Source: JABAAI01 sp965242745 (GTDB lineage: Bacteria > Spirochaetota > Leptospiria > Leptospirales > Leptonemataceae). Taken from it: DNA of 28,223 nt. A program made the translations under genes and the position numbers. Of this stretch, positions 1 to 7,612 are shown piece by piece. The notes beneath the pieces are model-generated. The model made no database searches. It was given only the letters and a program-made list of their open reading frames with translations, and was not told the origin of the DNA. Each line of letters starts with the position of its first letter. Position 1 is the first letter of the stretch. The stretch is from contig CBDETG010000048.1 in the NCBI GenBank assembly GCA_965242745.1, positions 1 to 28,223 on the forward strand. Direction: 5' to 3'.

Positions 1-1
1 A

Positions 2-1780
2 AGCCCACAGCTCACGCTTCGCTTTCGCAGCAGCCTCAGCAAACCCGCCAGCTTTGCGCTCTCTCGCACCAAAGCCTTCGAGGGCCAGGAGTACGACATC
101 AGCTGGGCAGGCGTAGAGTATGCAAAGCGCTACGAGCTGGCCCGTTGCCCCGGCTCCTGCGATCAGGAAAAATACTGGTCTATTATAGAAGAAAGTCTGA
201 CAGGCTCGCCCCAGAGCTATACTGTGGGCGTGGCCGTAGTTGGCCAAAACTACAGCTACAGGCTGCGTGCCTGCCCCATCACACTTGCAAGCAATGATCT
301 CGGCTGCAGCGCATGGACCAGCGCCGCTACCATCAGCCTGCTGGAGCTCCCCGTCCCTGTGCTCAAGTTTAACGGCGCTGCGGGCCATGCGCACACATCG
401 CTGGGCGCAAGCTACAGCGTGGGCTGGAACGCCGAGAGCTCTCTCTACTACAAGCTGCGCGTCGTCCAGTATGCCATCAGCGACCTTGCGGGCACGAGCC
501 CCGCCGTCACGCTGCCTGCCGGCAAGACCTCCATCACCGATCGCCACCTGGCGCTCAGCGCAGCGGGAGCTGCCGCATCTGCGCAGAGCGTAGCCCCTGG
601 CTATCGCTACTATTACAGCGTGCAGGCCTGTCCCACTAGCAGCGGCAAGAACTGCGGATACGCCTCCAGCTATCTTTCTGTGGAATATGATCTTGCCGCC
701 CCGCTCCTGAGCGTTGCAGGCGGCGCAGGCGAGTATGCAACGAGCGCTACGCCGCCCCAGCACTACTCTTTTGATGGAATCTACACGCTCAGCTGGGATG
801 CAGTCGACGGCGCAACATACTACGAATACAAGGACGCCGAGGACGAGCCCTGCAGCCTTGGCGTGGATATCCAGACTACGGCGACCAGCAAGCTTTTTAG
901 ATCCAACCTGAGTCGCACAAAGAATCTGAACTACTGCATACGTAGCTGCGGCTCTGCGCAGGATGCTGCAAAAAAGATATGCGGCAAGTGGGGCCCCAAT
1001 CTGTCCATCACGGCGCAGAAGCTGCCAGCGCCTACGCTGACAAGCGGCAGCACGAGCGAGAGCAGCGGCATCTTTACGCTGAGCTTCGGCGCCACGCTGC
1101 CCACGGGCGTGGCCTTGAGCAAGTATGTCTTAGAAAAAGAAGAGGCCGGCGCATGGCAGGCGGACAGCTCCTGCGCAAGCGCCATCTCCTCCAATCCCAG
1201 CAATCCCGTCATCTGCGCCCTGAACCTGAGCACGGCCAAGGGCGAGTCACACAAATACCGTGCGCAGAGCTGCGTTTTGGATACAAGCAACGCGCAGCAT
1301 TGCTCTGACACACACTCCAGCGTGCTTGCACTCACCGTCCCACAGTGCACGGAGGCGAGCCTCGGCGGCTGGGCAGACGGCAGCTGCAAGAACGGCAAGC
1401 GCGAGCAGACGAAGACCTGCACGAATGGCAAGGAGGGCGACGGCAGCTGCGCCTGGAATTGCAGCACGCTGGAGCTCACGCAGCTGGTGGCTGATCCTGC
1501 CTGCAGTACCGGGATTGACCCATCGCCCATAGGCTTCTTGGCAAGCTGCAGCGCAGACACGGGCTCTGGCACAGGCACAGGCACGGCGGACGATCCCTAT
1601 CGCATTGGCGATTATGACACGCTAAAGTCTTATGCTGAGAAGATGCGGGGCACAAACAAGGCCACCTACCTTGCTGCGCACTACAAGCTGACTGCAGGAC
1701 ATCGACGCAAGCGCAAGCAAGACGGAGGACAGCGGCAAGGGCTGGGAGCCTATAGGCGCCAGCAGCGCCGATTCCTTTAG
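2..1780 (+). CDS. Giant modular surface protein, segment A (5'-partial, frameshifted at its end)
   Basis: The frame is open from the left edge, so the true start lies outside the window. It encodes consecutive beta-sandwich-like modules of about 100 residues resembling fibronectin-III/Ig folds, with recurring motifs such as YDISW, YTLSWDAV, YYKLRV and YYYSVQAC and paired cysteines (for example CPTSSGKNC). At about 1346-1503 there is a Cys module of about 52 residues with pattern C..W.G.C..GKR.QTKTC..GK.GDGSC.W.C. After this the frame enters a GLUG-type N-terminal strand (DPYRIGDYDTLKSYAEK...HYKLTA). At 1697-1700 one extra G (gcaggac instead of gcagac) throws the frame off, and the rest to the stop at 1780 is out-of-frame peptide. 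The homology continues directly in the next frame. This is probably a secreted or cell-surface adhesin-like protein. The function is inferred from architecture only. Confidence 0.7.
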   Translation, partial: SPQLTLRFRSSLSKPASFALSRTKAFEGQEYDISWAGVEYAKRYELARCPGSCDQEKYWSIIEESLTGSPQSYTVGVAVVGQNYSYRLRACPITLASNDLGCSAWTSAATISLLELPVPVLKFNGAAGHAHTSLGASYSVGWNAESSLYYKLRVVQYAISDLAGTSPAVTLPAGKTSITDRHLALSAAGAAASAQSVAPGYRYYYSVQACPTSSGKNCGYASSYLSVEYDLAAPLLSVAGGAGEYATSATPPQHYSFDGIYTLSWDAVDGATYYEYKDAEDEPCSLGVDIQTTATSKLFRSNLSRTKNLNYCIRSCGSAQDAAKKICGKWGPNLSITAQKLPAPTLTSGSTSESSGIFTLSFGATLPTGVALSKYVLEKEEAGAWQADSSCASAISSNPSNPVICALNLSTAKGESHKYRAQSCVLDTSNAQHCSDTHSSVLALTVPQCTEASLGGWADGSCKNGKREQTKTCTNGKEGDGSCAWNCSTLELTQLVADPACSTGIDPSPIGFLASCSADTGSGTGTGTADDPYRIGDYDTLKSYAEKMRGTNKATYLAAHYKLTAGHRRKRKQDGGQRQGLGAYRRQQRRFL

Positions 1781-4481
1781 CGGTAGCTTTGACGGTGGCT
1801 GCCACAGCATTTTTTCTTTTCATATCAATCGGGCTGATGAGGCCTATGTGGGTCTCTTTGGCTATGCGAGCGGGGCGCATATTAAGAACCTTGCCATTGA
1901 GGGAGTCAGTATAAGCTCTTCGCACAGCTCTGCCTATGTCGGCGCTATTGCGGGCATTATGGAGGCTGGCAGTATCAGCAACAGCTATATGACGGGCTCT
2001 GTCACGGGCGCATCGCATGTTGGGGGGCTTACGGGTTATCTGAGCAGCGCCAGCAGTATGAGGAATAGTTATGCGCTGGGCTCCGTCACGGGCTCCATTG
2101 TTGGCGGCCTTGCGGGCTCTACGGCTGGCTCGCTCTTGGAGACAAGCAGTATCGGGAACAGCTTTGCGCTGGGCTCTGTCACGGGCTCCTCTCACACGGG
2201 GGGGCTTGTGGGCTTTATGGACAGCACCAGTATCAGAAACAGCTTTGCGCTGAGCGCCGTCAAGAGCTCTTCCCATGCTGGAGGACTGACGGGCCAAATG
2301 AGCGGCGGCTCTATCCATGACAGCTATGCGATGGGCTCGGTCTCCTCGTCTACCAGCGCCGTCCAGCAGGGTGTGGGGGGGCTTGTGGGCGATCTCAGCG
2401 GCAGTATTACGAACAGCTATGCGACGGGTTCTTTGTCCCTTCTTAGCAACTTGCACCAGGTCGGTGGCCTCGTGGGCAGAATCCATGGCACAAGCGCAAG
2501 CATCAGCGCAAGCTATGTCAATCAGGGGGCCGAGCATAACCAGGGCGGAAGTGACATAGCTTTAGCTGGCAAGCGCTGGGTGGGGAATAAGGAGAATACG
2601 GATACGGCCGTGCAGGGCAAGGTTTATGGTAAGACGATGGCGCAGCTGCAGGCGCTCACAAGCGCAGGCACGGGCTGGAGCAGCACGAACTGGGCTTTTG
2701 CAAGCTCCAAGCTGTCCGGCGTGCAGTATGTGCAGAATCCGTCTACGGCTGCAAATGCGCCGCAGTGGTGCGGGGCTGAGGGCAACAGCGACGAGCTGCC
2801 CGTGTGCGGCACGCTGATACTGGGCCAGCAGCTCGGCGGCCTTGTCGCTGGCGGCGGCGCTTGTAGCGCCCGTGACCTGAAGTCCTGGCTGAATGGCGTC
2901 TGCGAGCAGAGGCTGATGAGCCAGGTGCGCACCTGCACAGACGGGGCGCGGGGCGATGGCAGCTGCAATTGGAGCTGTCTTGGCCTGTCTATGAAGAAAT
3001 GGAAGACTGACACCAGCTGCCTGGCCTGCAAGGCGCGGACGCTCACGCAATGGGCGGATGATGGCTGTACTGCCCCGAATTCGGGATACATGCGGCAGAC
3101 ACGAACCTGCACGCCTGGGACCAAGGGCAATAACAGTTGCGCTTGGTCCTGCGCTGGCATTGCGGAGGAGAAGACAGTGGCTGATGATGATTGCTTAACG
3201 GTGACTCTTGGGGCATGTGTGGAATGGACGCTTGGCTCTTATGAAAGTACCAGCACTTGCTCGGGTGGCCAAAGGTTATGGACGCGCTCTTGCACGGACG
3301 GCACGCAGGGCGATGGGGGCTGTGACTGGGATTGCAGCAAGGCAACAACGCAGAACTGGATAACGGACCCCACCTGCACGTGCTCTGAGTGTGGGGTATG
3401 GCCTGCCTGCAGGGCGAGATGCTGGGATGGGTCTTGCGATAGTCCTTGTCCAGTGCAGACATGTAAATCATGGAGTGGTAGTTGCACTTCTTCGGGTTGG
3501 GAAAACTGCACGACCCAGGGCGTCACCGCCAAACGACCTTGTAAATCCTGCCGGGGCTATGGCGCTTATGGTTCCTGTGCTGTGAATGGCTGGAAGTGGA
3601 GGGAACGTACTTGCTACAGAGGCGGCAGCTCGTACACAGAACGCGACAAGGCGTCTTGTACAAAATGCGGGGCATGGCGCAGCTGCAACGGCGGCACGAA
3701 GTCGCGTACTTGTTATACGGGGGGTGTGGCGAGCACTGAGACCAGCAGGAGTGGGTGTCCGCAGAGCTGTAACTCATGGAACGCTTGGAGCTCCTGCAGC
3801 TCGCGTGGCTGGAGAACCCGCAGCTGTACGACTCTGGGCTTCTCGGATATTGAGAGGGAAGCTTGTAAATACTGCCTTGATTGGGATAGCTGCAGCGGTG
3901 GCTCGAAGTCGCGTACTTGTTATACGGGGGGTGTGGCGAGCACTGAGACTAGCACGGAAGACTGTTCGCAGAACTGTGACGCATGGACCGATTGGAGCGA
4001 TTGGAGCGCCTGCAACACGAGCGGCTGGAAGACTCGCAGTCGTAGTTGTAAGACTCCAGGTTTCACGGATGAGACGGAGACTCAGCAGGCGAAGTGTAAA
4101 GATTACGGTCCATGGAGCGCTTATGGTTCTTGTGAGACGGGCGGCTGGAAATACAGGACGCGCAGTGTTACAGAAGGGGGTGTGTCCTTAGCTCCAGAAC
4201 GGGAGAGTGCGGAATGTACATATTACGGGCCCTATGGCAGCTGCGACAGCAACGGCGAGAAGTCGCGTACCGTGACGACAGGTGGCGAGAGTAGAACTGA
4301 GACCAGCACGTTTGGGTGTTCGTGCAGCGACCCCACGCCCTGCGGGACAGCGGGAAGTTGTAGTGCAGAAACGGACTGCGGTGTTGATGGTAAGGTTTGC
4401 GGGGCTTGTCCGGCATGCAGTGGTGATACGCCCTGCGGGACAGCGGGAAGTTGTAGTGCAGAAAACGGACTGCGGTGTTGA
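1698..4481 (+). CDS. Giant modular surface protein, segment B: GLUG beta-helix, Cys modules, TSP1-like repeats
   Basis: This is a continuation of segment A in the next frame (residues DIDASASKTEDSGKGWEPIG follow LTA). An isolated start would be the GTG at 1848. About 1905-2480 encodes GLUG-type repeats (GSVTGxxxxGGLxG, SIxNSxA), a right-handed beta-helix family seen in bacterial adhesins. Three more Cys modules follow at about 2862-3380. Then come thrombospondin-type-1-like repeats (WxxWSxCxxxGWxxRxRxC, for example WTDWSDWSAC and WNAWSSCSSRGWRTRSC) at about 3460-4310. Two of these share an identical stretch of about 45 bp (about 3699-3742 and 3906-3951), a sign of recent internal duplication. 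The frame then enters the 93-bp repeat array and is broken by one extra A at 4462-4465, ending at 4481. TSP1 domains are best known from eukaryotic adhesion proteins. An extracellular role is inferred. Confidence 0.7.
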   Translation, partial: DIDASASKTEDSGKGWEPIGASSADSFSGSFDGGCHSIFSFHINRADEAYVGLFGYASGAHIKNLAIEGVSISSSHSSAYVGAIAGIMEAGSISNSYMTGSVTGASHVGGLTGYLSSASSMRNSYALGSVTGSIVGGLAGSTAGSLLETSSIGNSFALGSVTGSSHTGGLVGFMDSTSIRNSFALSAVKSSSHAGGLTGQMSGGSIHDSYAMGSVSSSTSAVQQGVGGLVGDLSGSITNSYATGSLSLLSNLHQVGGLVGRIHGTSASISASYVNQGAEHNQGGSDIALAGKRWVGNKENTDTAVQGKVYGKTMAQLQALTSAGTGWSSTNWAFASSKLSGVQYVQNPSTAANAPQWCGAEGNSDELPVCGTLILGQQLGGLVAGGGACSARDLKSWLNGVCEQRLMSQVRTCTDGARGDGSCNWSCLGLSMKKWKTDTSCLACKARTLTQWADDGCTAPNSGYMRQTRTCTPGTKGNNSCAWSCAGIAEEKTVADDDCLTVTLGACVEWTLGSYESTSTCSGGQRLWTRSCTDGTQGDGGCDWDCSKATTQNWITDPTCTCSECGVWPACRARCWDGSCDSPCPVQTCKSWSGSCTSSGWENCTTQGVTAKRPCKSCRGYGAYGSCAVNGWKWRERTCYRGGSSYTERDKASCTKCGAWRSCNGGTKSRTCYTGGVASTETSRSGCPQSCNSWNAWSSCSSRGWRTRSCTTLGFSDIEREACKYCLDWDSCSGGSKSRTCYTGGVASTETSTEDCSQNCDAWTDWSDWSACNTSGWKTRSRSCKTPGFTDETETQQAKCKDYGPWSAYGSCETGGWKYRTRSVTEGGVSLAPERESAECTYYGPYGSCDSNGEKSRTVTTGGESRTETSTFGCSCSDPTPCGTAGSCSAETDCGVDGKVCGACPACSGDTPCGTAGSCSAENGLRC

Positions 4482-6240
4482 TGGTAAGGTTTGCGGGGCT
4501 TGTCCGGCATGCAGTGGTGATACGCCCTGCGGGACAGCGGGAAGTTGTAGTGCAGAAACGGACTGCGGTGTTGATGGTAAGGTTTGCGGGGCTTGTCCGG
4601 CATGCAGTGGTGATACGCCCTGCGGGACAGCGGGAAGTTGTAGTGCAGAAACGGACTGCGGTGTTGATGGTAAGGTTTGCGGGGCTTGTCCGGCATGCAG
4701 TGGTGATACGCCCTGCGGGACAGCGGGAAGTTGTAGTGCAGAAACGGACTGCGGTGTTGATGGTAAGGTTTGCGGGGCTTGTCCGGCATGCAGTGGTGAT
4801 ACGCCCTGCGGGACAGCGGGAAGTTGTAGTGCAGAAACGGACTGCGGTGTTGATGGTAAGGTTTGCGGGGCTTGTCCGGCATGCAGTGGTGATACGCCCT
4901 GCGGGACAGCGGGAAGTTGTAGTGCAGAAACGGACTGCGGTGTTGATGGTAAGGTTTGCGGGGCTTGTCCGGCATGCAGTGGTGATACGCCCTGCGGGAC
5001 AGCGGGAAGTTGTAGTGCAGAAACGGACTGCGGTGTTGATGGTAAGGTTTGCGGGGCTTGTCCGGCATGCAGTGGTGATACGCCCTGCGGGACAGCGGGA
5101 AGTTGTAGTGCAGAAACGGACTGCGGTGTTGATGGTAAGGTTTGCGGGGCTTGTCCGGCATGCAGTGGTGATACGCCCTGCGGGACAGCGGGAAGTTGTA
5201 GTGCAGAAACGGACTGCGGTGTTGATGGTAAGGTTTGCGGGGCTTGTCCGGCATGCAGTGGTGATACGCCCTGCGGGACAGCGGGAAGTTGTAGTGCAGA
5301 AACGGACTGCGGTGTTGATGGTAAGGTTTGCGGGGCTTGTCCGGCATGCAGTGGTGATACGCCCTGCGGGACAGCGGGAAGTTGTAGTGCAGAAACGGAC
5401 TGCGGTGTTGATGGTAAGGTTTGCGGGGCTTGTCCGGCATGCAGTGGTGATACGCCCTGCGGGACAGCGGGAAGTTGTAGTGCAGAAACGGACTGCGGTG
5501 TTGATGGTAAGGTTTGCGGGGCTTGTCCGGCATGCAGTGGTGATACGCCCTGCGGGACAGCGGGAAGTTGTAGTGCAGAAACGGACTGCGGTGTTGATGG
5601 TAAGGTTTGCGGGGCTTGTCCGGCATGCAGTGGTGATACGCCCTGCGGGACAGCGGGAAGTTGTAGTGCAGAAACGGACTGCGGTGTTGATGGTAAGGTT
5701 TGCGGGGCTTGTCCGGCATGCAGTGGTGATACGCCCTGCGGGACAGCGGGAAGTTGTAGTGCAGAAACGGACTGCGGTGTTGATGGTAAGGTTTGCGGGG
5801 CTTGTCCGGCATGCAGTGGTGATACGCCCTGCGGGACAGCGGGAAGTTGTAGTGCAGAAACGGACTGCGGTGTTGATGGTAAGGTTTGCGGGGCTTGTCC
5901 GGCATGCAGTGGTGATACGCCCTGCGGGACAGCGGGAAGTTGTAGTGCAGAAACGGACTGCGGTGTTGATGGTAAGGTTTGCGGGGCTTGTCCGGCATGC
6001 AGTGGTGATACGCCCTGCGGGACAGCGGGAAGTTGTAGTGCAGAAACGGACTGCGGTGTTGATGGTAAGGTTTGCGGGGCTTGTCCGGACTGCAGCGGTG
6101 AGACGCCCTGCGGGACAGCGGGAAGTTGTAGTGCAGAAACGGACTGCGGTGTTGATGGTAAGGTTTGCGGGGCTTGTCCGGCATGCAGTGGTGATACGCC
6201 CTGCGGGACAGCGGGAAGTTGTAGTGCAGAAACGGACTGC
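4333..6240 (+). repeat. 93-bp coding tandem repeat array, 21 copies
   Basis: The anchor acgccctgcgggacagc recurs at 4335 and 4428, then every 93 bp from 4522 to 6196, giving 21 occurrences. The only spacing exception (94 bp, 4428 to 4522) is the extra A at 4462-4465. Copies are essentially identical at nucleotide level except the one around 6083-6105 (CPDCSGETPC instead of CPACSGDTPC). The last unit grades into unique sequence after 6240. A unit length divisible by three means that gain or loss of copies keeps the frame. Near-identity indicates recent expansion or continuing homogenisation. Confidence 0.95.
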
Positions 6241-6423
6241 TGGGATGGAACGTATTGTGGGGCTTGTAATGAGGAGCCGGACTGTAGTCACTGTGGCGAC
6301 TCTGGTTGTAGCCATTGTGGCAGCATTCCATCACGACCAGAAAATGCGGATCAATGGATTGAGTGCATGGCCTCTTGTGGAGAGGCTTATGGAATCTGTA
6401 TAGCAGCTTGCTATGGGGGTTGA
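4465..6423 (+). CDS. Giant modular surface protein, segment C: cysteine-rich 31-aa repeat tail
   Basis: This is a continuation of segment B in the third frame after the extra A in repeat copy 2. The frame stays open from an upstream in-frame ATG at 4282, but the peptide before 4465 is out of register. It is made almost wholly of 31-residue repeats with six cysteines each (CGACPACSGDTPCGTAGSC...ETDCGVDGKV). It ends in a unique Cys-rich tail of about 60 residues (WDGTYCGACNEEPDCSHCGDSGCSHCG...CIAACYGG) and a TGA stop. No transmembrane anchor or sorting signal is visible at the C-terminus. Dense, evenly spaced cysteines suggest a disulphide-stabilised extracellular stalk. The antisense strand is also open here, which is a by-product of a repeat length divisible by three. 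Confidence 0.7.
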   Translation, partial: TDCGVDGKVCGACPACSGDTPCGTAGSCSAETDCGVDGKVCGACPACSGDTPCGTAGSCSAETDCGVDGKVCGACPACSGDTPCGTAGSCSAETDCGVDGKVCGACPACSGDTPCGTAGSCSAETDCGVDGKVCGACPACSGDTPCGTAGSCSAETDCGVDGKVCGACPACSGDTPCGTAGSCSAETDCGVDGKVCGACPACSGDTPCGTAGSCSAETDCGVDGKVCGACPACSGDTPCGTAGSCSAETDCGVDGKVCGACPACSGDTPCGTAGSCSAETDCGVDGKVCGACPACSGDTPCGTAGSCSAETDCGVDGKVCGACPACSGDTPCGTAGSCSAETDCGVDGKVCGACPACSGDTPCGTAGSCSAETDCGVDGKVCGACPACSGDTPCGTAGSCSAETDCGVDGKVCGACPACSGDTPCGTAGSCSAETDCGVDGKVCGACPACSGDTPCGTAGSCSAETDCGVDGKVCGACPACSGDTPCGTAGSCSAETDCGVDGKVCGACPACSGDTPCGTAGSCSAETDCGVDGKVCGACPDCSGETPCGTAGSCSAETDCGVDGKVCGACPACSGDTPCGTAGSCSAETDCWDGTYCGACNEEPDCSHCGDSGCSHCGSIPSRPENADQWIECMASCGEAYGICIAACYGG

Positions 6424-6469
6424 GTGTGCTTTTTTGTGAAAAGCGGCGTTGGAGGCCGGAGCGTGGGCA

Positions 6470-7140
6470 GTGATGACTGCGGCTGGGGTTGTAATATGCG
6501 GAGTCTGGGCGCTGTTGTAATAATGTAGCGTTGGTTTTGTTAACTGCGGGCGTTTGGAATAAGCGGCGTGTGAAGTGATGACGGGCGGGCGTTGTAGTGA
6601 TATGAGACGTCTGCGCCCAACGCGACATAATGCTGGCGGCGGGGGTGGCGTTGTTGTAATATGCGGCGGGGGCTCTGCTGACTGCGGGCGGGGATGTAAT
6701 ATGTGGAGTCTGGGCGTTGTTGTAATAATGCGGCGTTGGTTTTGCTGACTGCGGGCGGGGCTTGTAATATGTGGAGTCTGGGCGTTGTTGTAATAATGCG
6801 GCGTTGGTTTTGCTGACTGCGGGCGGGGCTTGTAATATGTGGAGTCTGGGCGTTGTTGTAATAATGCGGCGTTGGTTTTGCTGACTGCGGGCGGGGCTTG
6901 TAATATGTGGAGTCTGGGCGTTGTTGTAATAATGCGGCGTTGGTTTTGCTGACTGCGGGCGGGGCTTGTAATATGTGGAGTCTGGGCGTTGTTGTAATAA
7001 TGCGGCGTTGGTTTTGCTGACTGCGGGCGGGGCTTGTAGTATGTGGAGTCTGGGCGTTGTTGTAATAATGTAGCGTTGGTTTTGCTGACTGGGGCGGGGT
7101 TGGTAATAAATGGCGTCTCGGCGCCGCATTATGTCGCGTT
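6470..7140. repeat. Intergenic repeat island 1
   Basis: This is a non-coding stretch between the surface protein gene and comM. It is built from recurrent G/T-rich words: tgtaatatg.ggagtctggg, gttgttgtaataatg, gctgactgcgggcg, and near its ends cgacataatgc (6610 area) and its reverse complement gcattatgtcg (7115-7140). The same words in the opposite orientation make up the island at 13300-13852, so this is a dispersed family and not a local accident. No credible protein is encoded. Reading frames on the minus strand are open only because the repeat lacks stop triplets. Confidence 0.8.
6680..7086 (+). repeat. 68-bp tandem repeat, 6 copies
   Basis: Units begin with gactgcgggcggg at 6680, 6747, 6815, 6883, 6951 and 7019. 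The first unit is 67 bp and the others 68 bp. The middle four are identical as far as I can read. The last carries small changes (tgtagtatg, aatgtagcg), and a truncated, diverged unit follows at 7087. A unit length of 68 is not a multiple of three, which argues against coding. Confidence 0.92.
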
Positions 7141-7190
7141 AGGGCTGGGGCGCAGGTGCTCGTGTGCTGTACATACCAGAACAATCCAGT

Positions 7191-7350
7191 GCAAATCATA
7201 GGCATTGCGTCACGAGCACATGGATGTGCGAGAGTCTGGCGCTAAGACAAGGATGTCGCCCGCGCCAGACCAATGCCTATGATTTGCCGTGAGAGTCTGG
7301 CGCTAAGGCAGGGAAGCCGTTTGCGCCAGACCAATGCCTATGATTTGCCG
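7191..7350. repeat. Duplicated 60-bp hairpin unit with flanking 17-bp inverted copy
   Basis: Two 60-bp units (7230-7289 and 7291-7350) each contain a 9-bp perfect stem, gtctggcgc/gcgccagac (7234-7242 with 7262-7270; 7295-7303 with 7323-7331), followed by caatgcctatgatttgc (7271-7287; 7332-7348). An inverted copy of that 17-mer, gcaaatcataggcattg, lies upstream at 7191-7207. An outer 9-bp pair, gtgctcgtg/cacgagcac, lies at 7156-7164 and 7211-7219. The hairpin loops contain a second short helix, gac/gtc in copy 1 and ggc/gcc in copy 2. This could be a palindromic mobile repeat or a structured RNA. Confidence 0.8.
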
Positions 7351-7358
7351 CTATGTCG

Positions 7359-7405
7359 GCAGTGTGCTCGATGCACACTGCACTTCGGGCACCGTAAAGG
7401 TGCCC
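7359..7405. other. Two adjacent strong hairpins
   Basis: A perfect 9-bp stem with a 5-nt loop (gcagtgtgc-tcgat-gcacactgc, 7359-7381) is followed at once by a 7-bp stem with a 5-nt loop (gggcacc-gtaaa-ggtgccc, 7387-7405). No clean U-run follows, so an intrinsic terminator is not supported. From here to comM (about 200 bp) I see only T-rich tracts (7449-7490). Confidence 0.6.
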
Positions 7406-7612
7406 TCAGCGGCGCAGACCTTTTGCATACAGCAAGGCCAAAGCCACTACAACAACATTTTTTTCACACAAAACACGTTTTTTTCGCAACTTATTGCGGC
7501 ATTGCAAACCTCTTTAGACTAAGGGAATCTCTATCTCCCGCATAAGCTCGTTTTGCAAGAAGCATTCACTACAAAGCATCCTCCCCTGAGCCAGGGAGGG
7601 AGATACGCCTCC

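Noticed and set aside
1476..2537. A 353-codon minus-strand frame opposite the GLUG region
   Set aside because: It is antisense to clear GLUG repeats. The repeated AHKPPxxxxARDRAQRKAVxDTA pattern is a mirror of the coding repeats.
6680..7086. CRISPR array
   Set aside because: The repeats are contiguous, with no unique spacers of constant length, and no cas genes are present. The same reasoning excludes the 93-bp array.
4168..7129. Very long open frames on the minus strand (715 and 965 codons) through the surface gene and island 1
   Set aside because: They are antisense to the 93-bp coding repeats. The unit length is a multiple of three and its complement lacks stops, so openness multiplies with copy number. 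The longer frame then runs through non-coding 68-bp repeats, and the composition is unlike any protein.
7191..7350. Integron attC sites
   Set aside because: The conserved GTTRRRY/RYYYAAC core pairs are absent, no integrase is present, and neighbouring genes are ordinary chromosomal genes.
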